DNA of 25,042 bases, taken from contig DGYN01000106.1 of NCBI GenBank assembly GCA_002398405.1, positions 203 through 25,244 of the forward strand. The letters are read 5' to 3'. Source of the stretch: Caulobacteraceae bacterium UBA5005. Lineage in GTDB: Bacteria > Pseudomonadota > Alphaproteobacteria > Caulobacterales > Caulobacteraceae. A program made the translations under genes and the position numbers. The notes beneath the pieces are model-generated. The model saw nothing but the letters and a program-made list of their open reading frames with translations. It did not search any database and was not told the DNA's origin. This document shows, in pieces, positions 15,912 to 23,488 of the stretch. The stretch's first letter is position 1. The number at the start of each line of letters is the position of its first letter.

Positions 15912-17833
15912 CGCACCGCCTCACGCACCGCCTGCAGGGTGGATTTCCTGGGCATGACGGTAGGCGGGGGCGCGAGGGAAAGCGCCCCCCGGGCGGCCAC
16001 GGTCTTGGGCTCCTCATCGAAGAGGGCGGCGAGCTGTTCGATGATGGCGCCGCCGAGCTGTTCGACATCGACGATGGTCACCGCGCGGCGATAGTAGCGG
16101 GTGACGTCGTGGCCGATGCCGATGGCGATCAGCTCCACCGGACTCTTGGTCTCGATGTCGGCGATCACCGATCGAAGGTGCCGCTCCAGATAGTGGCCTG
16201 AATTCACCGACAAGCTCGAATCATCCACCGGCGCCCCGTCCGAGATGACCATCAGTATGCGCCGCTGCTCGGGCCGCGCAATGAGGCGCTGATGAGCCCA
16301 GATCAGGGCTTCGCCGTCGATGTTCTCCTTTAAGAGGCCCTCGCGCATCATCAGGCCGAGGTTCTTGCGGGCCCTTCGCATGGGGCTGTCGGCGGCTTTG
16401 TAGATGATGTGGCGCACATCGTTGAGGCGGCCGGGACCGGGAGGACGGCCGGCGGCGGCCCAGGCTTCGCGCGATTGCCCGCCCTTCCAGGCCCTGGTGG
16501 TGAAGCCCAGCAGTTCGACCTTGACGCCGCAGCGCTCAAGGGTGCGGGCCAGGATATCGGCGCAGACGGCGGCGACCATGATCGGGCGGCCGCGCATGGA
16601 GCCGGAGTTGTCGATCAGGATGGTGACCACGGTGTCGCGGAATTCGGTGTCCTCCTCCTGTTTGAAGGAGAGCGGCGCGGTGGGATCGATGATGACGCGG
16701 GTGAGGCGGGCGACATCCAGCATTCCCTCCTCGAGGTCGAAGGACCAGGAACGGTTCTGCTGGGCCATCAGCCGGCGCTGCAGGCGGTTAGCGAGGCGCG
16801 ACACCACGCTGGATAGACCCGCGATCTGCTGGTCGAGATAGGCGCGCAGCCGGGCGAGTTCCTCCGGCTCGCAGAGGTCCTCGGCATCGACGGTCTCGTC
16901 GAATTCGGTGGTGAAGACCTTGTAGGCCGGCTGGTTGCCGCCGTCCGGGCCCTGCCGGCGTTCGGGCGGGTCTTCGCCGTCGCCGGCGTCGAGGGCTTCC
17001 TCGGAGGGTTGGGCCTCGTCCATGTCGGACGCGTCGGTCATCTGACGTTCGGCCTCCTCGCTCATCTCCTCGGAGGCCTCGGAGCGGTCGCCAGCTTCGC
17101 TGGATTGATCCGGATCGCCCTCGTCGCCCTCGTCCTGGCTGTCGGTGGAGGTTTCCGGCGCGGTCTCGTCCTCGTCCTGATCGCCGGCGTCGGGCTCGGC
17201 CTCGTCGGAGAGATCGAGGTCGCGGAGCAGGGAGCGCATGACCTTGGCGTAGGCCTGCTGGTCGTCCATGGCGCCGGCGAGCGCGTCGAGGCTTTTGGCG
17301 GCTTTCTGTTCCACGTCGCCGCGGAACAGGTTGATCAGGTGGTCGAGGAAGGCGGGGGGCTTTTCCCCGGTCATCTTCTGGCGGGCCATCAGGGCGACCG
17401 CCTCGTGCAGGGGGGCGTTCACCCGCTCGACAAAGCGGGCGACGTTCTTGACCTCGAGATCCTTTTCGAGGGCGACGGTGAGGTTCTGCCGGACGCCCCG
17501 CATGGCGTTGGCGCCGATGGCCTCGAGCCTTGCCTGTTCCAGGGCGTCGAACACGGCCTGGGCTTCCGGCGCCAGCGGGCGGCCACGGGCGTGGGCGGCG
17601 GGGTCGTGGTGGGCCAGACGCAGGGCGATGCGGTCGGCGTAGCCGCGCAGGCGGGCGACGTCGGCCGGCGGCATGTCGCGCTGGGGATGGGGCAGGATCA
17701 CTCGGCCGGGAAGGACGGTGGGACCCTCGCCGGAGAAGGTGACCTCCAGCTCCGGCGTCTCGCCCAACGCGCGGACAGACGCGGCGAGGGCGCGCTTGAA
17801 CGGCTCGGTCGGAGAGGCGGGCGGTTTGGCCAT
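15908..17833 (-). CDS. cobT: CobT-like cobaltochelatase subunit (VWA domain)
   Basis: This 641-residue protein has the CobT layout: an N-terminal helical domain (about 1-210), a long acidic low-complexity region (about 215-310, rich in Asp, Glu and Ser), and a C-terminal von Willebrand A domain. The metal site D408-N-S410-G-S412 is intact (VTILIDNSGSM). With CobS and CobN, CobT inserts cobalt into the corrin ring in aerobic cobalamin synthesis. cobS lies about 3.9 kb away on the same strand, and no cobN is in the window. Orphan CobS/CobT pairs without CobN occur in related bacteria, so another AAA+/VWA role is possible. The ribosome binding site is weak. Confidence 0.93.
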   Translation of the reverse strand: MAKPPASPTEPFKRALAASVRALGETPELEVTFSGEGPTVLPGRVILPHPQRDMPPADVARLRGYADRIALRLAHHDPAAHARGRPLAPEAQAVFDALEQARLEAIGANAMRGVRQNLTVALEKDLEVKNVARFVERVNAPLHEAVALMARQKMTGEKPPAFLDHLINLFRGDVEQKAAKSLDALAGAMDDQQAYAKVMRSLLRDLDLSDEAEPDAGDQDEDETAPETSTDSQDEGDEGDPDQSSEAGDRSEASEEMSEEAERQMTDASDMDEAQPSEEALDAGDGEDPPERRQGPDGGNQPAYKVFTTEFDETVDAEDLCEPEELARLRAYLDQQIAGLSSVVSRLANRLQRRLMAQQNRSWSFDLEEGMLDVARLTRVIIDPTAPLSFKQEEDTEFRDTVVTILIDNSGSMRGRPIMVAAVCADILARTLERCGVKVELLGFTTRAWKGGQSREAWAAAGRPPGPGRLNDVRHIIYKAADSPMRRARKNLGLMMREGLLKENIDGEALIWAHQRLIARPEQRRILMVISDGAPVDDSSLSVNSGHYLERHLRSVIADIETKSPVELIAIGIGHDVTRYYRRAVTIVDVEQLGGAIIEQLAALFDEEPKTVAARGALSLAPPPTVMPRKSTLQAVREAVR

Positions 17834-17857
17834 GGGGGTCTCTTAAGCCGCTCTTTC

Positions 17858-17883
17858 GGAAACCGGAACACCCCGGCTGCGTT
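17858..17883 (+). promoter_or_regulatory. Possible EcfG (sigma-T) type promoter of the DUF1328 gene
   Basis: GGAAA (17858-17862), 17 bases, then CGTT (17880-17883) resembles the alphaproteobacterial general stress promoter GGAAC-N16/17-CGTT, with one mismatch. It ends 40 bases before a gene of a family often under stress control. Candidate only. Confidence 0.35.
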
Positions 17884-17922
17884 TGGAAAGATAGGCGGCA
17901 TCACGCCGCAAAGGAGTCTGAC

Positions 17923-18102
17923 ATGCTCAAGTGGGCATTGATTTTCGCCGTGATCGCCGTTGTCGCTGGCGTGCTCGGCTTTGGCGGCATCGCCGGCGCG
18001 GCCGGCGACATCGCGAAGTTTCTGTTCTTCCTGTTCCTGGCCGTCGTCGCCTTCTTCCTCGTGGCCGGCGTCTTTGTCGGCAAGAAGATCAGCGGCGGAT
18101 AG
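17923..18102 (+). CDS. Small DUF1328 (UPF0391) membrane protein
   Basis: I translated a 59-residue frame from the ATG at 17923 to the TAG at 18100-18102. It reads MLKWALIFAVIAVVAGVLGF with a second hydrophobic segment KFLFFLFLAVVAFFLVAGVF and ends GKKISGG. Two membrane segments joined by GGIAGAAGDIA are the hallmark of the DUF1328/YtjA family of tiny inner membrane proteins. An AAAGGAG ribosome binding site lies about eight bases upstream. The gene is divergent from cobT and followed by a clear terminator. Family members are often stress-induced; their molecular role is unknown. Confidence 0.9.
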   Translation: MLKWALIFAVIAVVAGVLGFGGIAGAAGDIAKFLFFLFLAVVAFFLVAGVFVGKKISGG

Positions 18103-18129
18103 CGAGCCAGGCAACAGGCAGGCTGGAGA

Positions 18130-18166
18130 GGGCGCGGGCCGGATGGGTCCGCGCCCTTTTTCTTTT
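18130..18166 (+). terminator. Terminator of the DUF1328 gene
   Basis: The stem gggcgcgg (18130-18137) and ccgcgccc (18149-18156) is followed by a T-rich tract (18157-18166), 28 bases after the stop codon. Confidence 0.85.
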
Positions 18167-18326
18167 CCCTCACCTTCCTTGAGGAAGGGGAGGGTGGCGA
18201 GCGCAGCGAGACGGGTGGGGAAGGCCCTTGGGTCAGTGCGCTCGGAACGATGGGGCTCTCCCACCCCGCTTTGCCGCTCCGCGTCAAAGCCCCCTCCCCG
18301 CGCTTGCAGCGCGCGGTGAGGGAAAA
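18163..18326. repeat. 164-bp intergenic element with 12-bp terminal inverted repeats
   Basis: ttttccctcacc (18163-18174) and ggtgagggaaaa (18315-18326) are perfect inverted repeats at the ends. The interior is GC-rich filler with further partial inverted repeats and resembles 9070-9117. There is no transposase, so it could be a MITE-like or a domesticated intergenic repeat. No gene is supported inside it. Confidence 0.55.
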
Positions 18327-18331
18327 GGTAG

Positions 18332-19495
18332 CTACCTAGGTGGCCGCCATGACCTTCCTTGGCGGTCGACGAGTTCGACGAGGTCGCCGAGGGAGAGGCT
18401 CATGTCGACCCGGTGCAGGCCCCAGGCGGGGTCGGGTTTGCCTTCGGTGAGGGTCTCGCCCGGGACATCGTCGATGCGCAGGCCCGGGTCCGGGTTGATG
18501 TGGACCTGGAGATAGGTCCCGGCGGGGCCCGAGACGCAGGTGGTGGTGATCAGGCCCGGGGTGTTGACGAAGGGGGTTCCGACGGGGGCGTTCCAGTCGC
18601 CGGTCCAATTGAGGGCCACGCCGGTGTCGAAATAGCTGGTGGGCTGACCGGCGCCGCGGCGCAGGTCGGCGGGATTGGTGCAGCCGGCCATCATGCCGTC
18701 GTAGCCCTGGCCAAAGAGGGCGCCTTCGCCCGGCGGGATGGTGTCCCGGAACGAGGAATAGGTGATCACGCAGCCGGTCTGATTGTCGGAGCGGCACAGG
18801 GGAACGCTCTTGAAGGTTCCGCCGACCGCGCCGCCGCGGGGCACCTGGACGTTGGCCCCCAGCAGGATGGCGGAGACGAGCTGAGCTTGAACCGGGCGGC
18901 CTTCAATCTCCTCGGCGATGAGGCGCTCCAGATGCATGGCGCCCTGGCTGTGGCCGATGAGAACAACGCCGCGGCCGAGGTTGTGATTGGTGAGGTAATG
19001 GCGCCAGGCGGCGACCACATCGTCATATCCGCCGCCGCCCCGCGTCCGGGATATGGCCTCGTCGATGGGGCGGCCGGGGTTGGGCGGCAGTTGTCCAAGG
19101 CCCTGGATCGTGACCTGGCGATAGAGGGGGGCGAAGGGGCGGCACTCGGCGCTGAACCGGGCGAATTGGGAGGCGACCACGCGGCGCTCTTCCGGGCCGG
19201 GGATCAGGTCGGCGTAGAAGCCCTGGTCCCGCGACACCGTCGGATAGACATAGAAGCAGTCAACCCTGGGATCGCGGGCGGGGCGGTGCTCTTCGAAGGT
19301 CGTGCGGCCGCGGGCGTCCACCCGCATGGCCGACTGGTCCACCGAACAGGCGTCGGCCCGGCCCGGCTGGCACAGCCAGTTGCCCGGGTTGGCGTAGTCG
19401 ACGGGCGGCAGGGGACGGCCGGGCGGCTGGGCCGCCACGGGAGCGGCGGCGAGTCCCGCGAGGGTGAAACCAAGAAGGATCAGCTTGCGCGTCAT
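18332..19495 (-). CDS. DUF3089 secreted alpha/beta-hydrolase (lipase-like)
   Basis: This 387-residue protein begins MTRKLILLGFTLAGLAAAPV, a signal peptide, with GGAG upstream of the ATG at 19495. The open frame reaches back to 19996 but that part runs antisense to another gene and is discarded. The mature protein has DCFYVYPTVS and the nucleophile elbow GHSQG in VVLIGHSQGAMHLERL, typical of DUF3089 alpha/beta-hydrolases. Ser in GHSQG is the predicted nucleophile. Likely substrates are esters or lipids outside the cytoplasm; none can be named from sequence. Six cysteines in the mature part suggest disulfides. Its 3' end abuts the inverted-repeat element at 18163-18326. Confidence 0.85.
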   Translation of the reverse strand: MTRKLILLGFTLAGLAAAPVAAQPPGRPLPPVDYANPGNWLCQPGRADACSVDQSAMRVDARGRTTFEEHRPARDPRVDCFYVYPTVSRDQGFYADLIPGPEERRVVASQFARFSAECRPFAPLYRQVTIQGLGQLPPNPGRPIDEAISRTRGGGGYDDVVAAWRHYLTNHNLGRGVVLIGHSQGAMHLERLIAEEIEGRPVQAQLVSAILLGANVQVPRGGAVGGTFKSVPLCRSDNQTGCVITYSSFRDTIPPGEGALFGQGYDGMMAGCTNPADLRRGAGQPTSYFDTGVALNWTGDWNAPVGTPFVNTPGLITTTCVSGPAGTYLQVHINPDPGLRIDDVPGETLTEGKPDPAWGLHRVDMSLSLGDLVELVDRQGRSWRPPR

Positions 19496-19572
19496 GGAGT
19501 CTCCATCGCGGAAGGTATGACGCAGGCCAAGGTTCCGCGTCCAGAAGGATCGACAGTCCAACGGCCGGGCCG

Positions 19573-19621
19573 GATCCTCCACCGTAGGGGGAGGATCTGC
19601 GGGACAAGCCCGAGGATGACG
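19573..19621. repeat. Intergenic hairpin repeat, cttgt-loop family, copy 1
   Basis: An 8-bp stem, gatcctcc (19573-19580) and ggaggatc (19590-19597), is followed by a sequence whose reverse complement starts cgtcatcctcgggcttgtcc (19593-19621). This second part aligns base by base with the arms of the palindrome at 21613-21725. It lies in the gap between the divergent DUF3089 and PF04020 genes. Confidence 0.65.
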
Positions 19622-19649
19622 GGGTTGGGGGAAGGAGCTATGGTCGGGC

Positions 19650-20021
19650 ATGATCGGGTTTTTGATACGGGTTCTGGTGGCGGCGGGGGGCCTTTGGGTG
19701 GCCGACCAGGTGCTGACCGGGATCGCGGTCGACAACTGGAAGACCCTGCTGCTGGCGGGGCTTTTGCTGGGGGTGGTGAACGCCATCGTCCGGCCGATCG
19801 TGTTCTTCCTGACCCTGCCGCTGACCGTGCTGACGCTGGGGCTTTTCCTTTTCGTCGTGAACGGCCTGATGCTGGGGCTGGTGGGGATGTTCCTCAAAGG
19901 GTTCGTGGTCGACGGGCTGATCACCGCGATCCTGGGAGCGATCATCATCGGCCTGGTATCCTGGGTCGCTTCCTGGTTCATCGGCGGCGACGGCAAGCCG
20001 CGTCCGGGAAAGCCCGATTAG
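19650..20021 (+). CDS. PF04020-type (phage holin 4-2 superfamily) membrane protein
   Basis: This 123-residue protein has four hydrophobic segments (about 2-20, 32-50, 52-78 and 87-112) and the family pattern NAIVRPIVFFLTLPLTVLTL followed by GLFLFVVNGLML. Such proteins (YvlD/phage_holin_4_2) are widespread small membrane proteins in bacteria; the holin label is historical and lysis function is not established for the chromosomal members. A GAAGGAG lies 12 bases before the ATG at 19650. A second ATG at 19640, closer to the site, is out of frame. It reads towards the unknown gene at 20153. Confidence 0.88.
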   Translation: MIGFLIRVLVAAGGLWVADQVLTGIAVDNWKTLLLAGLLLGVVNAIVRPIVFFLTLPLTVLTLGLFLFVVNGLMLGLVGMFLKGFVVDGLITAILGAIIIGLVSWVASWFIGGDGKPRPGKPD

Positions 20022-20152
20022 GGGCCAATCTGAATGCCGATTGGCCCAGTTTGTCGCACCGCGAAGCCGGTTGCGGCTTAATTAACCCCCGTCGACTAGG
20101 GTCAAACCCAAGCGCCGCTTCAGTTTGCGCTACATTTTTGGGTGCCTTCCCG

Positions 20153-21268
20153 TTGAGCGGCCAGCCAGTACGAAGCCTTGAACACCTGGAAAGCTCCGCC
20201 TCGACCGCGCGGGTGCTGAACCTGCGCTCGGTCGCCATCCACAAGAGAGGCGATCCCGACTATGAGGAAAAGCCGTTCTTCCAGCACCCGGCGCTGAACA
20301 AGGCGATCATCGTCAAGCACCGCCTAAGGGCCAACGAATACGATGAGTTCTATGGCTACCGGCGGACGGCGACCAAGATCCTGCTGCCCATCGAGATCGC
20401 CGACCTGAGGATCGGGGCACGCTATCTGTTCGTCGGCCAGAAGAACTTCAACAGCCTCTTGGAGACCACCTACGGCGTCACCCTGAGCCCCGAGGACCGC
20501 GACATGCGGGTCCTGACCATCCTGGACGAGACGCCCTCGCTCGACCCGTTCCTGATGCGCGAGCAGCTCAAGCGGCACGGGATCGAGGCCGCGCCCTGCT
20601 ATTTCGACATCTCCGAGGCCGACATGAACCGCATGTTCGCCTTCGCCCAGGGCGAGATCCAGCAGTTGGTGGAGATGAGCTTTGGCGGCGAGGAAAAATA
20701 CAAGGCCCACGCCGGCAAGCTCGCCCGCAAGATCCTGATGAACGCCAATGACGCCGAGCTGGAGCCGCTGCGTCAGACGATGCAGCTGTCGCCGGAGCAG
20801 TACCAGGAGGGCATCTTCTGCTGGAAGGCGTTCCTCTATTACAAATGGCGGCTCTCGACCGTGGTGCAGGACCTCAATCTGGTGGTCGCCCATATCGAGA
20901 AGATCGATCCGCGGGGCTCTATCAGCCACGACATGCGCGCGGCGCTTGGGGCGTCACGCGAGCAGATTCGCAAGGCGATCCTGGCGGCCTATCGCAAGGT
21001 GTCGGAGACCCTGCGCGTCTATGACGACGCCTATGAGGGAATGACCAAGCGGGGCGATCCGTTGCGGTTCCGGGATTTCCTGTTGAAGGCGCCCGCGCTG
21101 TTCAACGACCTGGGCGAGCGGCTGGGCGCCATCGACCATATCATCAGCTTCTGGCGGTTCCGGTTCCCGGCCGGGCGCAAGGCGATCGTCACGGGGGATG
21201 AGCTCAGCGACATCTTCGGCGATTTCGAACAGAGCCTGAGCTTTGGCCCGAGGGACCAGGCGGCCTAG
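20153..21268 (+). CDS. Conserved-looking protein of unknown function
   Basis: I do not recognise this protein of about 371 residues. It is soluble, mostly helical, with no signal peptide or membrane segment. Visible features are YGYRRTATKILLPIEIADLR (about residues 62-85), LYYKWRLSTVV (about 225), and charged helices up to the C-terminus. There is no ATG start in frame: candidates are TTG 20138, TTG 20153 and GTG 20213, none with a good ribosome binding site. The open frame extends back to 18359 but that part is antisense to the DUF3089 and overlaps the PF04020 gene, so it is not real. Protein-like composition across 350 residues supports a real gene. Confidence 0.72.
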   Translation: MSGQPVRSLEHLESSASTARVLNLRSVAIHKRGDPDYEEKPFFQHPALNKAIIVKHRLRANEYDEFYGYRRTATKILLPIEIADLRIGARYLFVGQKNFNSLLETTYGVTLSPEDRDMRVLTILDETPSLDPFLMREQLKRHGIEAAPCYFDISEADMNRMFAFAQGEIQQLVEMSFGGEEKYKAHAGKLARKILMNANDAELEPLRQTMQLSPEQYQEGIFCWKAFLYYKWRLSTVVQDLNLVVAHIEKIDPRGSISHDMRAALGASREQIRKAILAAYRKVSETLRVYDDAYEGMTKRGDPLRFRDFLLKAPALFNDLGERLGAIDHIISFWRFRFPAGRKAIVTGDELSDIFGDFEQSLSFGPRDQAA

Positions 21269-21278
21269 GCGGTCCGCG

Positions 21279-21592
21279 ATGACGGGTGGATTGCGGTTTA
21301 TATCGTTACGAATGAGGCGCGCGGCACGCTGTATGTCGGCGTAACCAGCAACCTCATCGGCCGCGTCACGCAGCACCGAGAGGGCGTGTTCAAGGGTTTC
21401 TCGAAGACATACGGGCTCAGGCGACTCGTCTGGTACGAGTCCTTTGAGCTGATGACCGCAGCTATTCAGCGCGAGAAGTCGATCAAGCGTTGGCCGCGCC
21501 AGTGGAAGGTCAACCTGATCGAACAGGACAATCCCAACTGGGACGATCTTTTTCCGGCCTTGCTGGGGGATAGCCTGGGGCCGGACTTCTAG
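21279..21592 (+). pseudogene. GIY-YIG nuclease gene, probably frameshifted near its start
   Basis: The frame ending at 21592 encodes a full GIY-YIG domain: VYIVTNEARGTLYVGVTSNL, RVTQHREGVF, then LRRLVWYESF, REKSIKRWPR and a DDLFPALL tail. However this frame has no ATG, GTG or TTG between the TAG at 21266 and the GTG at 21386, which lies after the catalytic part. An ATG at 21279 is in another frame; one additional base in the ggg run at 21283-21285 would join it to give MTGWIAVYIV, the usual beginning of this family. So the gene is either frameshifted, started from a rare codon such as ATT, or affected by a sequence error. The family is known for DNA-nicking nucleases (UPF0213-type). Confidence 0.7.
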
Positions 21593-21612
21593 CCCTATCG
21601 GCCCCCTTAACT

Positions 21613-21725
21613 CGTCATCCTAGGCCTTGTGCCTAGGATCCACGGTTCAGCCGCACGGACGCCGGTCGTCCTGAACCGTCCGCGGCGCTCAGAAGTGGAT
21701 CCTAGGCACAAGGCCTAGGATGACG
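21613..21725. repeat. Nested 113-bp palindrome, cttgt-loop family, copies 2 and 3
   Basis: Two perfect 31-base arms (21613-21643 and 21695-21725) are inverted. Each arm by itself contains a hairpin, cctaggc-cttgt-gcctagg. Inside them a further inverted repeat, ggttcag (21644-21650) and ctgaacc (21671-21677), is nested. The element separates the convergent ends of the GIY-YIG gene and cobS, so it may also end transcription from both sides. Confidence 0.9.
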
Positions 21726-21738
21726 GCGCCTTGTTGGA

Positions 21739-22743
21739 CTACGCCACCCGAACCCGCGTCGTGGCTTCCGGCAGGTCTTCGCCGAAGGCGCGCTGGTAGA
21801 ATTCGGCGACCGTGCCGCGTTCCAGTTCGTCGCACTTGTTGAGGAAGGTCATGCGGAAGGCGGTGGCGATGTCGCCGCCGAAGATTTCGGCGTTCTGGGC
21901 CCAGGTGATGACGGTGCGCGGGCTCATGACGGTGGAGATGTCGCCGTTCATGAAGGCGTTGCGGGTCATGTCGGCGACGCGGACCATGGCCGCGATGGTG
22001 CGGCGGCCGTCGGCGGTATTGTAGCCAGGGGCCTTGGCGAGAACGATCTCGGCTTCCACGTCGTGGGCCAGGTAGTTGAGGGTCGTGACGATCGACCAGC
22101 GGTCCATCTGGCCTTGGTTGATCTGCTGGGTGCCGTGATAGAGGCCCGTGGTGTCGCCCAGACCAATGGTGTTGGTGGTCGAGAACAGGCGGAAATAGGG
22201 ATTGGCGCGGATCACGCGGTTCTGGTCCAGAAGGGTGAGCTTGCCGCCCGCTTCCAGCACGCGCTGAATGACGAACATCACGTCGGGACGGCCGGCGTCG
22301 TATTCGTCGAAGACGAGCGCGATGGGGCGCTGCAGGGCCCAGGGCAGCATGCCTTCGCGAAATTCGGTGACCTGCTTGCCCTCGCGCAGGATGATGGCGT
22401 CCTTGCCCACCAGATCGATGCGGGAGACGTGGCTGTCGAGGTTGACCCGCACCATGGGCCAGTTGAGGCGCGCGGCGACCTGTTCGATGTGCGTCGACTT
22501 GCCGGTGCCGTGGTAGCCCTGGACCATGACGCGGCGGTCAAAGGCGAAGCCCGCGCAGATCGCCCGGGTCGTTTCGGGGTCGAACTTGTAGGCCTCGTCG
22601 AGGTCGGGGACATGGCTATCGCGGGTCGAGAAGGCCGGGACCTTCATGTCGGAATCGACGCCAAAGGTGTCGCGCACCGAGACCATGCGGTCGGGCGTCA
22701 GGGTGTAGAGGGCGTCAGGCGCGATGTCGGCTGTGTCAGGCAT
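21739..22743 (-). CDS. cobS: CobS-like cobaltochelatase AAA+ ATPase subunit
   Basis: This 334-residue MoxR-type AAA+ protein has the Walker A motif GYHGTGKST at 76-84 and the Walker B motif IALVFDEYD at 141-149 (D146, E147). The N-terminal part with FGVDSDMKVPAFS is typical of CobS. Together with CobT it forms the ATPase/chaperone part of the cobaltochelatase. It lies 48 bases downstream of the J-domain gene, and about 3.9 kb of other genes separate it from cobT. Length and motifs are normal, so it should be active. Confidence 0.95.
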   Translation of the reverse strand: MPDTADIAPDALYTLTPDRMVSVRDTFGVDSDMKVPAFSTRDSHVPDLDEAYKFDPETTRAICAGFAFDRRVMVQGYHGTGKSTHIEQVAARLNWPMVRVNLDSHVSRIDLVGKDAIILREGKQVTEFREGMLPWALQRPIALVFDEYDAGRPDVMFVIQRVLEAGGKLTLLDQNRVIRANPYFRLFSTTNTIGLGDTTGLYHGTQQINQGQMDRWSIVTTLNYLAHDVEAEIVLAKAPGYNTADGRRTIAAMVRVADMTRNAFMNGDISTVMSPRTVITWAQNAEIFGGDIATAFRMTFLNKCDELERGTVAEFYQRAFGEDLPEATTRVRVA

Positions 22744-22791
22744 TGGCTCGCCAAATATAGGGTCCGGTTGTGCGATGCAACGCGCGGGTGT

Positions 22792-23433
22792 TCAAACGAT
22801 CTTGGCCGCCTTGAGCGCCTTGTAGGCCTTGATCACCTTTTGCAGCTTGGCCTCCATCGAGCGGTCGCCGCCGTTCGAATCGGGGTGCAGGCGTTTGAGG
22901 AGCTCGGTGTAGCGGGCCCGGATCTTGGCCTTGTCGGCGCGGCCGTCGAGGCCGAGGTCGGCCAGGGCGCCGGCTTCGATCTTGCCGAGGCGCCGGTCGT
23001 TGGCGGCCGCGGCGGCGCGTTCCTTGTCGCCAGGCGTGCCAAAGAGGCCGAGGGGATCGGAATATTTGCCGGCCAGGTCGGCGGCGGCCTCGCGGGATTT
23101 GTTCGAGGCGCGGAAGGCCCAGGTGGGACGCCCCCCCGTCTGGCGCTCATCGTTGACGCGGGCGGCGATCTCGCCCTCGCTCATGCCGGAGAAGAAGTCC
23201 CAGCCCTTGTTGTACTCGGCCGCGTGGGGCGTGCAGAACCAGTAGTGGTCGTTGGGGATGTCGCGGCTCTTGGGCGCGCGGGAGGCCCCGGCGGTGCGGC
23301 ATCCCGGCCAGTCACACTTCACCTCGCCCTCTTTCAGGGCGTGAACGTCGCGTTCGCGTTCCTCATCGCCCTCCTTGGGGGGGCGGATGCGGATGTCGCG
23401 GAACTTTGGCTTATAGTTATAAGCGCGGGTCAT
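22792..23433 (-). CDS. J-domain (DnaJ-like) protein
   Basis: This 213-residue protein carries a C-terminal J domain (about 156-213) with the HPD motif at 183-185 (LLKRLHPDSNGGDRSMEAKL), so it should stimulate an Hsp70 ATPase. The position of the J domain at the C-terminus is the reverse of classic DnaJ. The N-terminal part has C40, C45, C68 and H70 (VKCDWPGC and WFCTPHAAEYN), which could bind a metal. It starts divergent from bolA and reads into cobS. The bolA / J-domain / cobS / cobT order recurs in alphaproteobacteria as I recall it. Confidence 0.88.
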   Translation of the reverse strand: MTRAYNYKPKFRDIRIRPPKEGDEERERDVHALKEGEVKCDWPGCRTAGASRAPKSRDIPNDHYWFCTPHAAEYNKGWDFFSGMSEGEIAARVNDERQTGGRPTWAFRASNKSREAAADLAGKYSDPLGLFGTPGDKERAAAAANDRRLGKIEAGALADLGLDGRADKAKIRARYTELLKRLHPDSNGGDRSMEAKLQKVIKAYKALKAAKIV

Positions 23434-23488
23434 GGCCCCCCAAGTATGCGGCTGATCTATTAAGGTTCAAGGATTGACAGGGCGGAAA

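Noticed and set aside
19496..19996. Extension of the DUF3089 frame upstream of 19495
   Set aside because: It runs antisense to the PF04020 gene, while a signal peptide and ribosome binding site mark the start at 19495.
20078..20086. TTAATTAAC as a CtrA binding site
   Set aside because: The spacing of the CtrA consensus (TTAA-N7-TTAA) is not met and the sequence after TTAAC does not fit the half-site; too weak to claim.
18359..20152. N-terminal 600 codons of a 969-codon plus-strand frame
   Set aside because: The part is antisense to the DUF3089 gene and out of frame over the PF04020 gene; only the end from about 20153 looks like protein.
22063..23463. 466-codon plus-strand frame
   Set aside because: It is the antisense of cobS and the J-domain gene.
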